This document shows, in pieces, positions 25,449 to 34,618 of a DNA stretch of 64,000 nt (position 1 is its first letter; each line of letters begins with the position of its first letter). The translations under genes and the position numbers were made by a program. The DNA is taken from contig DASUYB010000057.1 in the NCBI GenBank assembly GCA_036377595.1, positions 1-64,000 of the forward strand. The letters are read 5' to 3'. The notes under the pieces are model-generated. The model was not told where the DNA came from and made no database searches. It saw nothing but the letters and a program-made list of their open reading frames with translations. This stretch comes from Longimicrobium sp. (GTDB lineage Bacteria > Gemmatimonadota > Gemmatimonadetes > Longimicrobiales > Longimicrobiaceae).

Positions 25449-26182
25449 GCGTGGCGGGCGGCAACGGCGGCGGCGACCCGTCCGCGTACGAGCGGGTGCT
25501 GGTGGTGGCGGCCCACCCCGACGACCCCGAGTTCCTCTTCGGGGCCGCGGTGGCCAGCCTGGTCCACCACGGCGCACGGGTGGGCTACGTGGTGTGCAGC
25601 GACGGCGCCAACGGCAGCCGCGACCCGGGCGCGCCGCGCGAGGAGATCGCCGCCGCGCGCGAGCGCGAGCAGCGCGACGCGGCCGCGGCGCTCGGCGTCG
25701 CCGACGTGGTGTTCCTGGGCTTCCCCGACGGGAGGCTGGAGCCCGGCGACGAGCTGCGCGGGGCCATCGCCCGCGAGATCCGGCGCTTCCGCCCCGACCT
25801 GGTCATCACCCACTTCCCCCGCCGGGCGCTCGACACCCCCATCGAGGCGTCGCACCCCGACCACGTGGCGGTGGGCGAGGCCGCGCTGGCGGCGGTGTTC
25901 CCCGACGCGGCCAACGCCCGCGCCCGCCCCGAGCTGCTGCGCGAGGGGCTGCAGCCGCACCGGGTGAAGGAGGTGTGGATCCCCGGCTACGAGCGCGCCA
26001 ACCACTACGTCGACGCCACCCCCTTCATGGAGCGGAAGATCGAGGCGATCCGCCGCCACCGGAGCCAGGTGGAGGGCGACGACCCGCGCGAGTCGCTGGC
26101 CTGGGTCTACGGGTGGATGAAGTGGGCCGGGAGCCAGGGAGGCGTGGAGTACGCCGAGGACTTCAAGCGCATCCGGCTCTGA
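25445..26182 (+). CDS. PIG-L / LmbE family deacetylase
   Basis: 245 residues. The zinc motif AHPDDPEF (family AHPDDxE), then CSDGANGSRDP, DVVFLGFPDG and SHPDHVAVGEAAL (second zinc-binding HPDH) are all in place, so an active metal-dependent N-deacetylase is likely. Such enzymes deacetylate N-acetyl sugars or amide-protected intermediates; here it is fused to the aminotransferase gene's stop by ATGA overlap, suggesting that an N-acetyl group put on earlier is removed late. Last gene before a 343-base gap with a family A repeat. Confidence 0.92.
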   Translation: MSVAGGNGGGDPSAYERVLVVAAHPDDPEFLFGAAVASLVHHGARVGYVVCSDGANGSRDPGAPREEIAAAREREQRDAAAALGVADVVFLGFPDGRLEPGDELRGAIAREIRRFRPDLVITHFPRRALDTPIEASHPDHVAVGEAALAAVFPDAANARARPELLREGLQPHRVKEVWIPGYERANHYVDATPFMERKIEAIRRHRSQVEGDDPRESLAWVYGWMKWAGSQGGVEYAEDFKRIRL

Positions 26183-26240
26183 TCCGGCCGGCGCGCGGCG
26201 ACTCCATCGTCTCCGGGCGCCGTCCGGGATGGAGGGGATG

Positions 26241-26415
26241 TGATACGAAATCCGGGAATTTGGTTGATGCACCCGGACCGATCCCACGCTGACGTCATCC
26301 TGAGGCCGGCCAGACCGTAATCAGCGTCTGTGCAAGCGTTTGCAGGCCGAAGAATCTATAACCGCGCAGCACGAGGTTCGGTCGGACGCACCAATACCTC
26401 ACCCGGATTCGGTAT
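26241..26415 (-). repeat. Dispersed ~170 bp intergenic repeat (family A), copy 2
   Basis: Reverse complement aligns with 7216-7388 and 42951-43125 end to end. It splits the plus arm between the deacetylase and the flavin oxidase. The rest of the 26183-26525 gap holds nothing I recognise. Confidence 0.9.
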
Positions 26416-26525
26416 GAAGCCGGGGGAGCCGGCGGCGGTCTCGATCGCTCCGTCTTCCCGTGGGTGCCTGGTTTCGACGTGACCTGCGGGGGCAGGGTCC
26501 CCGCCTACCGATGCGGAGGGTTGTG

Positions 26526-27938
26526 ATGGCCACCATCCTCGAGCCCGCCACCGCCACGGTCGACTCCGCCGGCGCCGAAGCGCTGCGCAGGGGGCTGCGC
26601 GGCGCGCTCCTTCTGCCGGGCGACGCGGGATACGACGCGGCGCGCAAGGTGTGGAACGCCGGGATCGACCGCGCGCCCGGCCTGGTCGTGCGCTGCGCGG
26701 GCCCCGCCGACGTGATGCGGGCCGTGGAGTTCGCCGGCGACCGGGGGCTTCCCGTGGCGGTGCGCGGCGGGGGGCACAGCATGGCCGGACACGGCGTGTG
26801 CGACGGCGGGATGATGCTCGACCTGTCGCCGATGAAGGGGGTGCGCGTGGACCCGGCGCGGCGGACGGCGCAGGTGCAGGGAGGCGTCCTCTGGGGCGAG
26901 CTGGACCACGAGACGCAGGCGCACGGGCTGGCCACCACGGGGGGAAAGGTCACCACCATCGGCGTGGCCGGGCTTACGCTGGGCGGCGGCTACGGGTGGC
27001 TCATGCGCAGGCACGGCCTGGCCTGCGACAACCTCCTCTCGGTGGACGTGGTGACCGCCGACGGCCGGCTCCGCACCGTGGGCCCGGGCCGCGACGAGGA
27101 GCTGTTCTGGGGGCTGCGCGGCGGGGGCGGCAACTTCGGCGTGGCCACCTCGCTGGAGTTCCGGCTGCACCCGGTGGGCCCGGTGGTGCTCGGCGGGCTC
27201 CTCCTCTATCCGGCCGCGGACGCGGGCGAGCTGCTCCGCTACTACCGCGGCTTCATGGAGGACGCTCCCGACGAGCTCCTGGTGCTGCTGGCGTTCAAGC
27301 CGGCGCCCCCGGCGCCCTTCGTCCCGCGTCACCTGCACGGCGCGCCCACCGTCATCGTGGCCGCCTGCTGGGCGGGGCCGCCGGCCCAGGGCGAGCGGGC
27401 GCTGGCCCCGCTGCGGGCGTTCGGCAGGCCGATCGTGGACCGGATGGGGCCCATGCCCTACCAGCGGGTGCAGCGTCTCCTCGACGGGGCGGCGGTTCCC
27501 GGCTACCACGTGGCGGTGCGCTCCGACCACCTGGCGCGGCTGGACGACGCCTGCATCGACACGCTTGTGGACCAGGCCGCCGGGATGACCTCGCCGCTCT
27601 CGGTGGTGGTGCTGATCCCGCTGGGGGGCGCCGTGGCGCGCGTGGGCGAGGACGACACCGCCTTCAGCCACCGCGCGACGGCGTTCGACTACGCGGTCTA
27701 CTCGCTCTGGGACGACCCCGCCGACCAGGCGCGGCACGTCCGCTGGGCCGAGGAGTTCGGCGCCGCGATGCGGCCGTTCTCCACCGGCGTGTACGTGAAC
27801 GAGATGGGCGACGAGGGCGGCGCCCGCGTGCGCGCCGCCTACAATCCCCGCACCTGGGCGCGGCTGGTGGAGCTGAAGCGGCGGTACGACCCGGAGAACC
27901 TCTTTCCCTACAACCAGAACGTCCCGCCGGAGGGATGA
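26526..27938 (+). CDS. FAD-linked oxidase, berberine-bridge enzyme (BBE) type
   Basis: 470 residues. PCMH-type FAD domain with GGGHSMAGHGVCDGG, where the His is the usual covalent FAD anchor, then GVAGLTLGGGYGWLMRRHGL and GGGGNFGV; the C-terminal BBE tail VELKRRYDPENLFPYNQN is intact. The second covalent anchor of bicovalent members (a Cys before the TVG.. turn) is absent (TTGGKVTTIG). Such enzymes oxidise alcohols, amines or close rings in natural products (for example 6-hydroxynicotine oxidase, tailoring oxidases). GGAGGG five bases before ATG 26526. Close paralogue of 33197-34597. Confidence 0.93.
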   Translation: MATILEPATATVDSAGAEALRRGLRGALLLPGDAGYDAARKVWNAGIDRAPGLVVRCAGPADVMRAVEFAGDRGLPVAVRGGGHSMAGHGVCDGGMMLDLSPMKGVRVDPARRTAQVQGGVLWGELDHETQAHGLATTGGKVTTIGVAGLTLGGGYGWLMRRHGLACDNLLSVDVVTADGRLRTVGPGRDEELFWGLRGGGGNFGVATSLEFRLHPVGPVVLGGLLLYPAADAGELLRYYRGFMEDAPDELLVLLAFKPAPPAPFVPRHLHGAPTVIVAACWAGPPAQGERALAPLRAFGRPIVDRMGPMPYQRVQRLLDGAAVPGYHVAVRSDHLARLDDACIDTLVDQAAGMTSPLSVVVLIPLGGAVARVGEDDTAFSHRATAFDYAVYSLWDDPADQARHVRWAEEFGAAMRPFSTGVYVNEMGDEGGARVRAAYNPRTWARLVELKRRYDPENLFPYNQNVPPEG

Positions 27939-28462
27939 TTCTCCCGGCATGCGCGCGCGGGCCGGTGGAACGCCGCCTCGCCGCCCGTCCCGCGGGCCCC
28001 GCCGACGCGGGCCGCAGCGACCCGCCGGCCACCGCCGGCCGGGCGGATGGAGACCGCGGGGGCGGAACCCCCACGGCCGGGCACCGGCTCCAGCGCACGC
28101 GTGCGGTCCCGCGGCTGCGGCCGCGCGGCCAGGGCCTCCTGCCGCTCGGGTCGTAGCCGCGGGGCGCGCGGGGAGACCGCCGCGGGTCGGCCGAACCTGC
28201 GTCCGCATCGCCGCACCCCGGCGATGCGCTTTGCAGGTGTAATTCGTGTCATAACGAATAACAATTCGTCCGTATACATCCTGATGGGTGCGACGCCGGA
28301 TCGTGGGGACGAAGGGCCGCGGCTTCGGTGCACCGACGGGGCGAGCATCGTCACGTACTCGCGGGACCCGCCGAAGGTGAACGGGCGCGCTGACCGGGCA
28401 GGCCACGACGGATCAGGGCGCAGACCTCAGCCGCGCGAGCGTTCGCGCGGGGGGATGAGACC
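27939..28462. other. 524-base gap before the trypsin-like gene
   Basis: No convincing gene; open frames here have no start site or family signal. GC is very high up to ~28230, then drops sharply at 28235-28285, where the operator-like site lies. Confidence 0.5.
28242..28278 (+). promoter_or_regulatory. ATTCGT/ACGAAT inverted repeats with TATACA
   Basis: ATTCGT (28242-28247), ACGAAT (28254-28259) and ATTCGT (28264-28269) form overlapping inverted repeats; TATACA at 28273-28278 could be a -10 box. It is an AT-rich patch in GC-rich DNA, 185 bases ahead of the trypsin-like gene. Candidate operator and promoter for the two-gene unit 28463-30570. Confidence 0.45.
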
Positions 28463-29530
28463 ATGGAATCCAGATCGGGTGCAGGATACGACGGGACGCT
28501 GAACCTCGTGGAGTTCGTCGATCGCTTCACCGACAGGCGGCGCGGCCAGGACCTCACGCGCCTGGGACCGGCAACGGCCACGCTGCTCGCCCGCATCGGC
28601 GACGCGGGGCGCGCGCGAGAAGTGATCGCCGTGAACTACTGGCGTGCATGGCTGGCCTGCCCCGACGGGCCGCGGATCCTGGGCGGCGCATGGGACCGTG
28701 GCCGGCCCATCATCGTGCTGCGCAGGCGGCTCGGACGCTTCGACCTCCTGGTCCTCGACCCTTCCATCCCGCTGGGTACGCCGCCGGTCGCGACCCTCGT
28801 CGAACCGGCGTCGCTGGACGTGCGCGAAGCGGCGATGGACATGTTCGACAGCGGTCTCTCGCCGCTGGCCGGCGATCTGTCTCCGGACCTCGCGCGAGAG
28901 GTCGCGGAATCGGATCACCCCTTCGCGGTGATCGTCGCGGCCGCGCCCCAGTACGAGCTGCTCGCCGTGCCGAGCCAGCCCATGATGGTCAGCGGCCGCG
29001 GCATGGAATCGACGGCGGGCGTGATCGTGAACGACCGGCTGAACCCGGGCGTCGTGGGCGTCACCGCCGCCCTCCACGCCATCGCCGATGCCGGCACCGT
29101 GCTGGTGGACGGGCAGCCCGGCGTCGTGGTCCGGAGGGATGCCCGGACCGACAGCGCGTTCATCACCCTTCCCACCGTTCCGTCGGGGCCGGCGCTGCTG
29201 CGGACGAAGGGGGTGATGACGAGCGAGGCGCCCCGGTACAACGATCCCGCGAGCTTCGTGGGATACCAGTCCCGGGCCCACCGCACCGTGATCACCGGCG
29301 CCGACCCGACCATCCCTTCGCCCAGCGCGCTGCGGCAGGCATGCCTGTACACCAACCGCGACGCCCAGCCCCGCGACTCGGGGGCCGCGCTGGTCACCGA
29401 CGACGGCTGGATCGTCGGCTTCGCGTTCGAGCGCACGCTCCCCGGACAGTCGCCGGCGCACTGCTCGTGGATCTGGGCCGAGTCGGTGCTCGACGCGCTC
29501 GGGCTCGACCTGCACGCGGGAGGCGAATGA
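28463..29530 (+). CDS. Putative trypsin-like (S1 fold) protein
   Basis: 355 residues, no signal peptide. The second half follows the chymotrypsin plan loosely: GVVGVTAALHAI in the place of TAAH, DARTDSAFITLP in the place of the catalytic Asp (DxAll), and PRDSGAALVTDDGWIVGFAF in the place of GDSGGPLV..vvGi. All three triad residues are thus possible (H, D, S). The first ~170 residues are not recognised. Overlaps the next gene by ATGA, so the pair acts together. Intracellular proteases with a partner of this kind occur in conflict and signalling systems; here it lies inside the biosynthetic arm. Call rests on motifs only. Confidence 0.55.
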   Translation: MESRSGAGYDGTLNLVEFVDRFTDRRRGQDLTRLGPATATLLARIGDAGRAREVIAVNYWRAWLACPDGPRILGGAWDRGRPIIVLRRRLGRFDLLVLDPSIPLGTPPVATLVEPASLDVREAAMDMFDSGLSPLAGDLSPDLAREVAESDHPFAVIVAAAPQYELLAVPSQPMMVSGRGMESTAGVIVNDRLNPGVVGVTAALHAIADAGTVLVDGQPGVVVRRDARTDSAFITLPTVPSGPALLRTKGVMTSEAPRYNDPASFVGYQSRAHRTVITGADPTIPSPSALRQACLYTNRDAQPRDSGAALVTDDGWIVGFAFERTLPGQSPAHCSWIWAESVLDALGLDLHAGGE

Positions 29531-30570
29531 TGGCGACCCCATGGTTCGGCCGCGTCCTGGCGGCCGCGCGGCGCGTCGTGGTCACGGCGGGCGAAGACTT
29601 CATCCTGGAGCAGCTGGGGACGGAGCACGGCGTCGCCGCGCCGGCGCGGGAGCTCGCCAAGGGGGCCGAGTACATGACCATCCGCGTCAAGACGTCGCGG
29701 ATCGTGAACGTGCGGCGCTGGACGAGCACGTACTACGGCTGCATCCAGGCGCGCACCAGCTACCTGCACGAGAAGCTCGGCGCGGTCGAGTTCCAGACGG
29801 TGGTGGTGCCGGAGCTGATGAAGCACCTCGACCCCCGGAACCTGGGCCAGGTGATCCTCGTCGACCGGCCGATCGTGGGGCCGGTGCCCTACGTGGGCGG
29901 CGTCTCGCTCGAGCTGGGCCTCTTCTCGGTGAAAGGCAGCGACCTGGCCGCCCCGTACATCGAGCTGCTCACCAGTCTCGCGGAAGCCTCCGGCGTCAGC
30001 TTCTTCCTGCGGGCGCTGCCCTTCGTAGAACCCCTTCGCAAGGGCATCGACCTGCTGTTCGGAAACGCCGACCAGGCGCAGCTCGAGATCGGGCTCGACC
30101 AGAGCTGGGAGACCGTCAGGACCGGAACCTGGCTGCTGATGCGCGCACCCAAGGGCAGCGTCCGCACCAGCCAGCTGAGGCTCGATCCCGACGACCACCG
30201 GCTCACCGACGCGCAGGGGAGGCCGTTTCAATCTCACCCCTACGTCATCTTCGCGATCGAGGGCTCGGCCGAGCGCGACGACTGGATGCTGATCCCCGAG
30301 CTGAACGCGGCCTGGGACGCGATCGGGGGAGCGGCGAAACGCGGCGACCTCAACGATGCGGAGCAGCTGCTCCGCAGCTTCGAGCTCGTCTGCAACTGGA
30401 GCGCCGACCTCATCCCCTCGGACGCGGAGCGCCTGGTGAAGAAGGCGCGGTCGAAGCTGCCGGGCCTGCAGCAGGGCACCGGGATGGCGGGCCTCCCCGC
30501 GGCGGAGCATCCGCTCGGCGAGCTGAAGGACCTGGACCTGTACGATCACCGGGAAAGTCCTGAGTCCTGA
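29527..30570 (+). CDS. Unrecognised partner of the trypsin-like protein
   Basis: 347 residues, soluble. Visible only: RVKTSRIVNVRRWTSTYYGC, a mixed alpha/beta middle (LGQVILVDRPIVGPVPYVGG), WETVRTGTWLLMRAP, and a helical C-terminal ~90 residues rich in D/E/K. I do not recognise it. Start ATG 29527 sits in the previous stop (ATGA), with another ATG next. The last four residues (SPES) and the stop codon are encoded by the beginning of the heptamer array, so array changes could alter its C terminus. Confidence 0.7.
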   Translation: MMATPWFGRVLAAARRVVVTAGEDFILEQLGTEHGVAAPARELAKGAEYMTIRVKTSRIVNVRRWTSTYYGCIQARTSYLHEKLGAVEFQTVVVPELMKHLDPRNLGQVILVDRPIVGPVPYVGGVSLELGLFSVKGSDLAAPYIELLTSLAEASGVSFFLRALPFVEPLRKGIDLLFGNADQAQLEIGLDQSWETVRTGTWLLMRAPKGSVRTSQLRLDPDDHRLTDAQGRPFQSHPYVIFAIEGSAERDDWMLIPELNAAWDAIGGAAKRGDLNDAEQLLRSFELVCNWSADLIPSDAERLVKKARSKLPGLQQGTGMAGLPAAEHPLGELKDLDLYDHRESPES

Positions 30571-30730
30571 GTCCTGAGTCCTAAGTCCTAAGTCCTAAGT
30601 CCTAAGTGCTAAGTGCTAAGTGCTAAGTGCTAAGTGCTAAGTGCTAAGTGCTGAGTGATGAGTCCTGAGTCCTGAGTCCAGGCAGTTGTTGGGTTGTCAC
30701 TTAGGACTTGGGACTTAGGACTTAGGACTA
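30556..30730. repeat. Heptanucleotide array folding into a hairpin (AGTCCTR / AGTGCTA)
   Basis: About seventeen direct 7-base units (AGTCCTG, AGTCCTA, AGTGCTA) run from 30556 to ~30679, then after a short T/G-rich spacer (TTGTTGGGTTGT) four to five inverted units (TTAGGACT) run to 30730. The arms can pair into a long hairpin. It covers the stop codon of the upstream gene and may end its transcript. Nothing else is seen in 30731-30877. Confidence 0.95.
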
Positions 30731-30877
30731 TTTGCTCGAGATCGTCCCGGCACGCGCGCCCGCGCCGAAGGCAGCCGAGCAATCCCGGAGAAGTGCCCTA
30801 GGGCGCCGCCCGCCAACGTTGGGGAGGAACGCGCGCCCGGGGGCGGCAAGTCATTCATCCGAGCCAGGGAGGGATCG

Positions 30878-31912
30878 ATGGCGACGCAGGAAACGCAGGT
30901 CCTGGATGACCGCTCGCGCCTCGAGGACGCGCGGATGGCCTCGCTGATCGTGTACGTGCACGACCTCGACGAGTCGCGCGCGTTCTACGGCGACCTGCTG
31001 GGGCTGCGCCAGGTGGTCGACGAGGCCGCCGAGGCGGGCTCGGTCCGCTTCGACGCGGGGGTCACGGTGCTGGACCTGCGCCGCGCCGCCGACTACGGGA
31101 TCACCCTTGCGCCGCAGCGCGACGACTCGTCCGACACCGTGTTCCTGGTGGACGACGTGGAAGCCGTGAGCGCCGCCCTGGAGACGCGCGGGGTGACCTT
31201 CGCCCGCCGGAGGAGCTACGAGATCGGCAAGGTGATCGACTTCTACGACCCCAACGGGCACCGGCTGATGCTGTACGAGCCCTCGGAGAAGGCCATGCGC
31301 TCCACCAGCGCGCCCAAGATGCGCGCGGTCTGGCGCGCCGCGGGGCGGGGCTCGGCCGAGCTCATCGGCCCCCCCGCCGAGACGGTGCCGGTGGACGCCG
31401 CCGACCTCGAGGCGCGGGGGCTCGACGGCAAGCCGCTCATCTACTTCTTCGTGTTCGTGCAGGACATGGCCGGCGCCAACGCCTTCTTCGAGGACGCGCT
31501 GGGGTTCAGGGCGCTGGAGCGCACCCACTGCTGCAACCACGCCTGCGCCAGCGACATCAAGGGCGTGGTCAAGTACGACTGCGGCGGGGTCATGCTGTCG
31601 ACCCACCACATGCACGGGCACGAGGCGGTGGTCGACGACTCCGGGAATCCTTACGGCGCCAAGGAGTTCCACCCCGAGCACGCCAAGGGGGTGGCGCCCG
31701 TCTTCCACGTGGGCGACCTGGGCGACGCGGTGTGGCGGCTGGCGCAGCGCGGCGTTTCCACCGCGCGCACCGTCACCTACTCGCAGGCCGGGGCCACCGC
31801 ACGCGTGGAGGCGCCGTCGGGGCACCTGTTCTGGCTCTACGAGCCCTCCGACGAGGCCCGCGACGGCCCCGGCGGGCGCAAGCTGGAGGAGATCATGGGC
31901 GCGGAGCTCTGA
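30878..31912 (+). CDS. VOC superfamily protein, two VOC domains
   Basis: 344 residues, paralogue of 22726 and 39979. Module 1 (~15-130): LIVYVHDLDESRAFYGDLLG ... DFYDPNGHRLMLYEPSEKAM. Module 2 (~185-330): YFFVFVQDMAGANAFFEDAL ... VVKYDCGGVMLSTHHM ... GHLFWLYEPSDEA. The second module has a Cys cluster (HCCNHAC) not present in the others at that density, a possible metal site. GGAGGG six bases before ATG 30878. Confidence 0.88.
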   Translation: MATQETQVLDDRSRLEDARMASLIVYVHDLDESRAFYGDLLGLRQVVDEAAEAGSVRFDAGVTVLDLRRAADYGITLAPQRDDSSDTVFLVDDVEAVSAALETRGVTFARRRSYEIGKVIDFYDPNGHRLMLYEPSEKAMRSTSAPKMRAVWRAAGRGSAELIGPPAETVPVDAADLEARGLDGKPLIYFFVFVQDMAGANAFFEDALGFRALERTHCCNHACASDIKGVVKYDCGGVMLSTHHMHGHEAVVDDSGNPYGAKEFHPEHAKGVAPVFHVGDLGDAVWRLAQRGVSTARTVTYSQAGATARVEAPSGHLFWLYEPSDEARDGPGGRKLEEIMGAEL

Positions 31913-32060
31913 CGCCGGGTCACCGTCTTCCGCTCGTCGCCCGTCCGCTGCAGCTGGGGAGAGGGGGAGCGTGCGGCGCGGCGGGCGGGAGGCGGTGATC
32001 CGCTCGGAACGTAAGACGCCGGTCCGGCAACACCCACGCGAAGGGAAAGGGGACCCGCCG

Positions 32061-33185
32061 ATGAACGCACCCGCCGCCGCCCCCGCAGCACCGCCCGCGC
32101 CCGCCGCCGGCGACGCCTCGTCCGCCGCGCGGCCGGGAGCGGCCCCGGCCCCGCGCGAGGGCCCGCCCGGACCGGGGGCGGGGCTCCCGCCCGAGCGCGC
32201 GCTGGTGCAGATGCTGATGGCCACGCGGGTGCAGCAGGCGATCTCGGTGGCCGCGGCGCTGGGCGTGGCCGACCTCCTGGCCCGGGGGCCGCGCCCCGTG
32301 GACGAGCTGGCCCGCGAGGCCGGGGCGGACCCCGGGGCGCTGGGGCGGCTCCTGCGCGCGCTGGCGGCCCACGGCGTGTTCACCGAGGCCGGGCCGGGGC
32401 GCTTCGCGCTGACCCCGCTGGCCGAGCTCCTGCGCGGCGACGCGCCCGGCTCGTTCCGCCCCGTGGCCCTGTGGTGCGGCAGCGTGGCGTACACGGTGTT
32501 CGGCGGGCTGGAGCACAGCGTCCGCACCGGCGAGCCCGCGTTCGACCACCTCTTCGGGATGGAGTTCTTCGACTACCTGGAGCGCAACCCCGAGACCGGG
32601 GCGCTCTTCGACGCCTTCATGGCGCGGCAGACCGCGGCGGTGGCCGCGGTCCTTCCCTCCGCCTACGACTTCGCGGACATCGGCACGCTGGTGGACGTGG
32701 GCGGCGGGCGGGGCGAGCTGCTCTCCGCCATCCTCCGCGCCCACCCGCACCTGCGCGGCATCCTCTTCGACCGCCCGCAGGTGGCCGAACGCGCCCGCGC
32801 GGCGCTGGAGGCGGCCGGGCTGGCCGGCCGCTGCGCGGTGGTGGACGGCGACCTGGCCGAAGCGGTTCCACCGGGCGGCGACGCGTACCTGATGAAGAGC
32901 ATCGTGCACGCCGCCCCCGACGACGAGGCGGCCCGCTGGCTGGCCGGCTGCCGCCGCGCCATGGGCGCCGGCGGCCGGCTGCTGCTGGTCGAGTTCGTCC
33001 TCCCCGAGGGGAACGAGCCGCACCCGGGAAAGCTGATGGACGTGCTGATGCTGGTGGGAACGCACGGCGGGCGCGAGCGCACCGCGGCCGAGTTCGGCGC
33101 GCTCCTGGCGCGCGCGGGCTTCCGCCTGACCCGGATCGTTCCCACCGAGTCGTTCTACGCCGTCATCGAAGCCGTGCCCGCGTGA
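32061..33185 (+). CDS. SAM-dependent O-methyltransferase (plant/AcIASMT-like family)
   Basis: 374 residues. A Pro/Ala-rich N terminus (~1-45) is followed by a winged-helix dimerisation domain (RVQQAISVAAALGVADLLAR, LLRALAAHGVF) and a Rossmann methyltransferase domain with LVDVGGGRGELLSAIL (SAM), FDRPQVAERAR, VDGDLAEAVP and LMKSIVHAAPDDEA. The His in KSIVHA fits the catalytic base of O-methyltransferases. Family enzymes methylate phenols of polyketides and plant metabolites. Translation starts at ATG 32061 after AAAGGGG. Followed 11 bases later by the second BBE oxidase, likely one operon. Confidence 0.93.
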   Translation: MNAPAAAPAAPPAPAAGDASSAARPGAAPAPREGPPGPGAGLPPERALVQMLMATRVQQAISVAAALGVADLLARGPRPVDELAREAGADPGALGRLLRALAAHGVFTEAGPGRFALTPLAELLRGDAPGSFRPVALWCGSVAYTVFGGLEHSVRTGEPAFDHLFGMEFFDYLERNPETGALFDAFMARQTAAVAAVLPSAYDFADIGTLVDVGGGRGELLSAILRAHPHLRGILFDRPQVAERARAALEAAGLAGRCAVVDGDLAEAVPPGGDAYLMKSIVHAAPDDEAARWLAGCRRAMGAGGRLLLVEFVLPEGNEPHPGKLMDVLMLVGTHGGRERTAAEFGALLARAGFRLTRIVPTESFYAVIEAVPA

Positions 33186-33196
33186 GGGCGGGGGGC

Positions 33197-34597
33197 ATGG
33201 AGGCGGAGGTGGATGTGGCCCGCGCCCACGCGCCCGCCCCGGCGGCGGCCGGCGAGGCGGCGCTCCGCGCGCTGCGGGGCTCGCTGCGCGGCGACCTGCT
33301 GGTGCCGGGCGACCCCGGGTACGACGAGGCCCGGCGCGTTCACAACGCGCTGGTCGACCGCCGCCCGGCCCTGATCGTCCGCTGTGCCGCCGCCGGCGAC
33401 GTGCGCGCGGCCGTGCTCTTCGCGCGCGAGCGCGGATGGCACCCGGCGGTGCGCGGCGGCGGGCACTCGGTGGCCGGCCACTCGGTGTGCGACGGCGGGA
33501 TGGTGATCGACCTCTCGCCCATGCGGGGCGTGCGGGTGGACCCCGCGGCCCGCCTGGCGCGCGCCGAGGGCGGCGTCACCTGGGGCGAGCTGGACCGGCA
33601 GACCCAGGCGTTCGGGCTGGCCACGCCGGGGGGGATCGTTTCCACCACGGGCGTGGCCGGGCTCACCCTGGGCGGCGGGGTGGGATGGCTGGTGCGCAGG
33701 CACGGGCTCGCCTGCGACAACCTGGTGGCGGCCGAGGTGGTGACGGCCGGCGGCGAGATCCTCCGCGCCAGCGCCGACGAGCACCCGGAGCTCTTCTGGG
33801 CGCTCCGCGGCGGCGGGGGAAACTTCGGCGTGGTCACCGCCTTCACCTTCCGCCTCCACCCCGTGGGCACCGTGCTGGGCGGGATGGTGCTGTATCCGCG
33901 CGGCCGCGCCCGCGAGGTGCTGCGCTTCTACCGCGACTTCGCGCCCGGCGCGCCCGACGCGCTCACCACCTCGGCCGGGCTCCTCACCTCGCCCGAGGGC
34001 GTGCCCCTGGTGGCGCTGGTGGCGTGCTGGGCCGGCCCCCTTGCCGAGGGCGAGGCGGCGCTGCGGCCGCTGCGCACCTTCGCCCCGCCGCTGGCCGACG
34101 GGATCGGGCCGCTCCCGTTCGCGCGGATGCAGCGGCTGATGGACGAGGCGTTTCCCCCGGGCCGGCGCAACTACTGGAAGTCGGACTTCCTGCGCGAGCT
34201 GCCCGACGCGGCCGTCGACGCGGTGGTGGAGCACGCCGCGCGCGCGCCCTCGCCGCACACGGCCGTGCTCCTGGAAAGCTACACCGGGGCGGCGGCCCGC
34301 GTGGCGCACGACGCCACCGCGTATCCGCACCGGGGGGCGCCGTACAACCTCCACCTCTTCGCGGCGTGGACCGACCCGGCGGGCGACGCCGGCAACGTCC
34401 GCTGGGCGCGCGAGGCGCGCGAGGCGCTCCGTCCGTTCTCCACCGGCGGCGTATACGTCAACTTCCTGGGTGACGAGGGGGAGGCGCGCGTGCGCGCCGC
34501 CTACGGCGCCAACCACGCGCGGCTCGCGCGGGCCAAGCGCGCGTACGACCCCCTCAACCTGTTCCGCCGCAACCAGAACGTCCGGCCGGAAGGATGA
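33197..34597 (+). CDS. FAD-linked oxidase, berberine-bridge enzyme (BBE) type
   Basis: 466 residues, paralogue of 26526-27938. GGGHSVAGHSVCDGG carries the His for covalent FAD; GVAGLTLGGGVGWLVRRHGL and GGGGNFGVVTAF follow; BBE tail AKRAYDPLNLFRRNQNV closes the protein. No second-anchor Cys (TPGGIVSTTG). Lies between an O-methyltransferase and a 2OG dioxygenase in close spacing, consistent with oxidative tailoring of the same product. ATG 33197 has only a G-rich stretch as ribosome site. Confidence 0.93.
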   Translation: MEAEVDVARAHAPAPAAAGEAALRALRGSLRGDLLVPGDPGYDEARRVHNALVDRRPALIVRCAAAGDVRAAVLFARERGWHPAVRGGGHSVAGHSVCDGGMVIDLSPMRGVRVDPAARLARAEGGVTWGELDRQTQAFGLATPGGIVSTTGVAGLTLGGGVGWLVRRHGLACDNLVAAEVVTAGGEILRASADEHPELFWALRGGGGNFGVVTAFTFRLHPVGTVLGGMVLYPRGRAREVLRFYRDFAPGAPDALTTSAGLLTSPEGVPLVALVACWAGPLAEGEAALRPLRTFAPPLADGIGPLPFARMQRLMDEAFPPGRRNYWKSDFLRELPDAAVDAVVEHAARAPSPHTAVLLESYTGAAARVAHDATAYPHRGAPYNLHLFAAWTDPAGDAGNVRWAREAREALRPFSTGGVYVNFLGDEGEARVRAAYGANHARLARAKRAYDPLNLFRRNQNVRPEG

Positions 34598-34618
34598 GGC
34601 CGGCAGAAAGGCAGGGCC

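Noticed and set aside
27939-28462. 148-residue minus ORF and similar frames
   Set aside because: Arg/Pro/Gly-rich translation and no start site; likely shadows of high GC.
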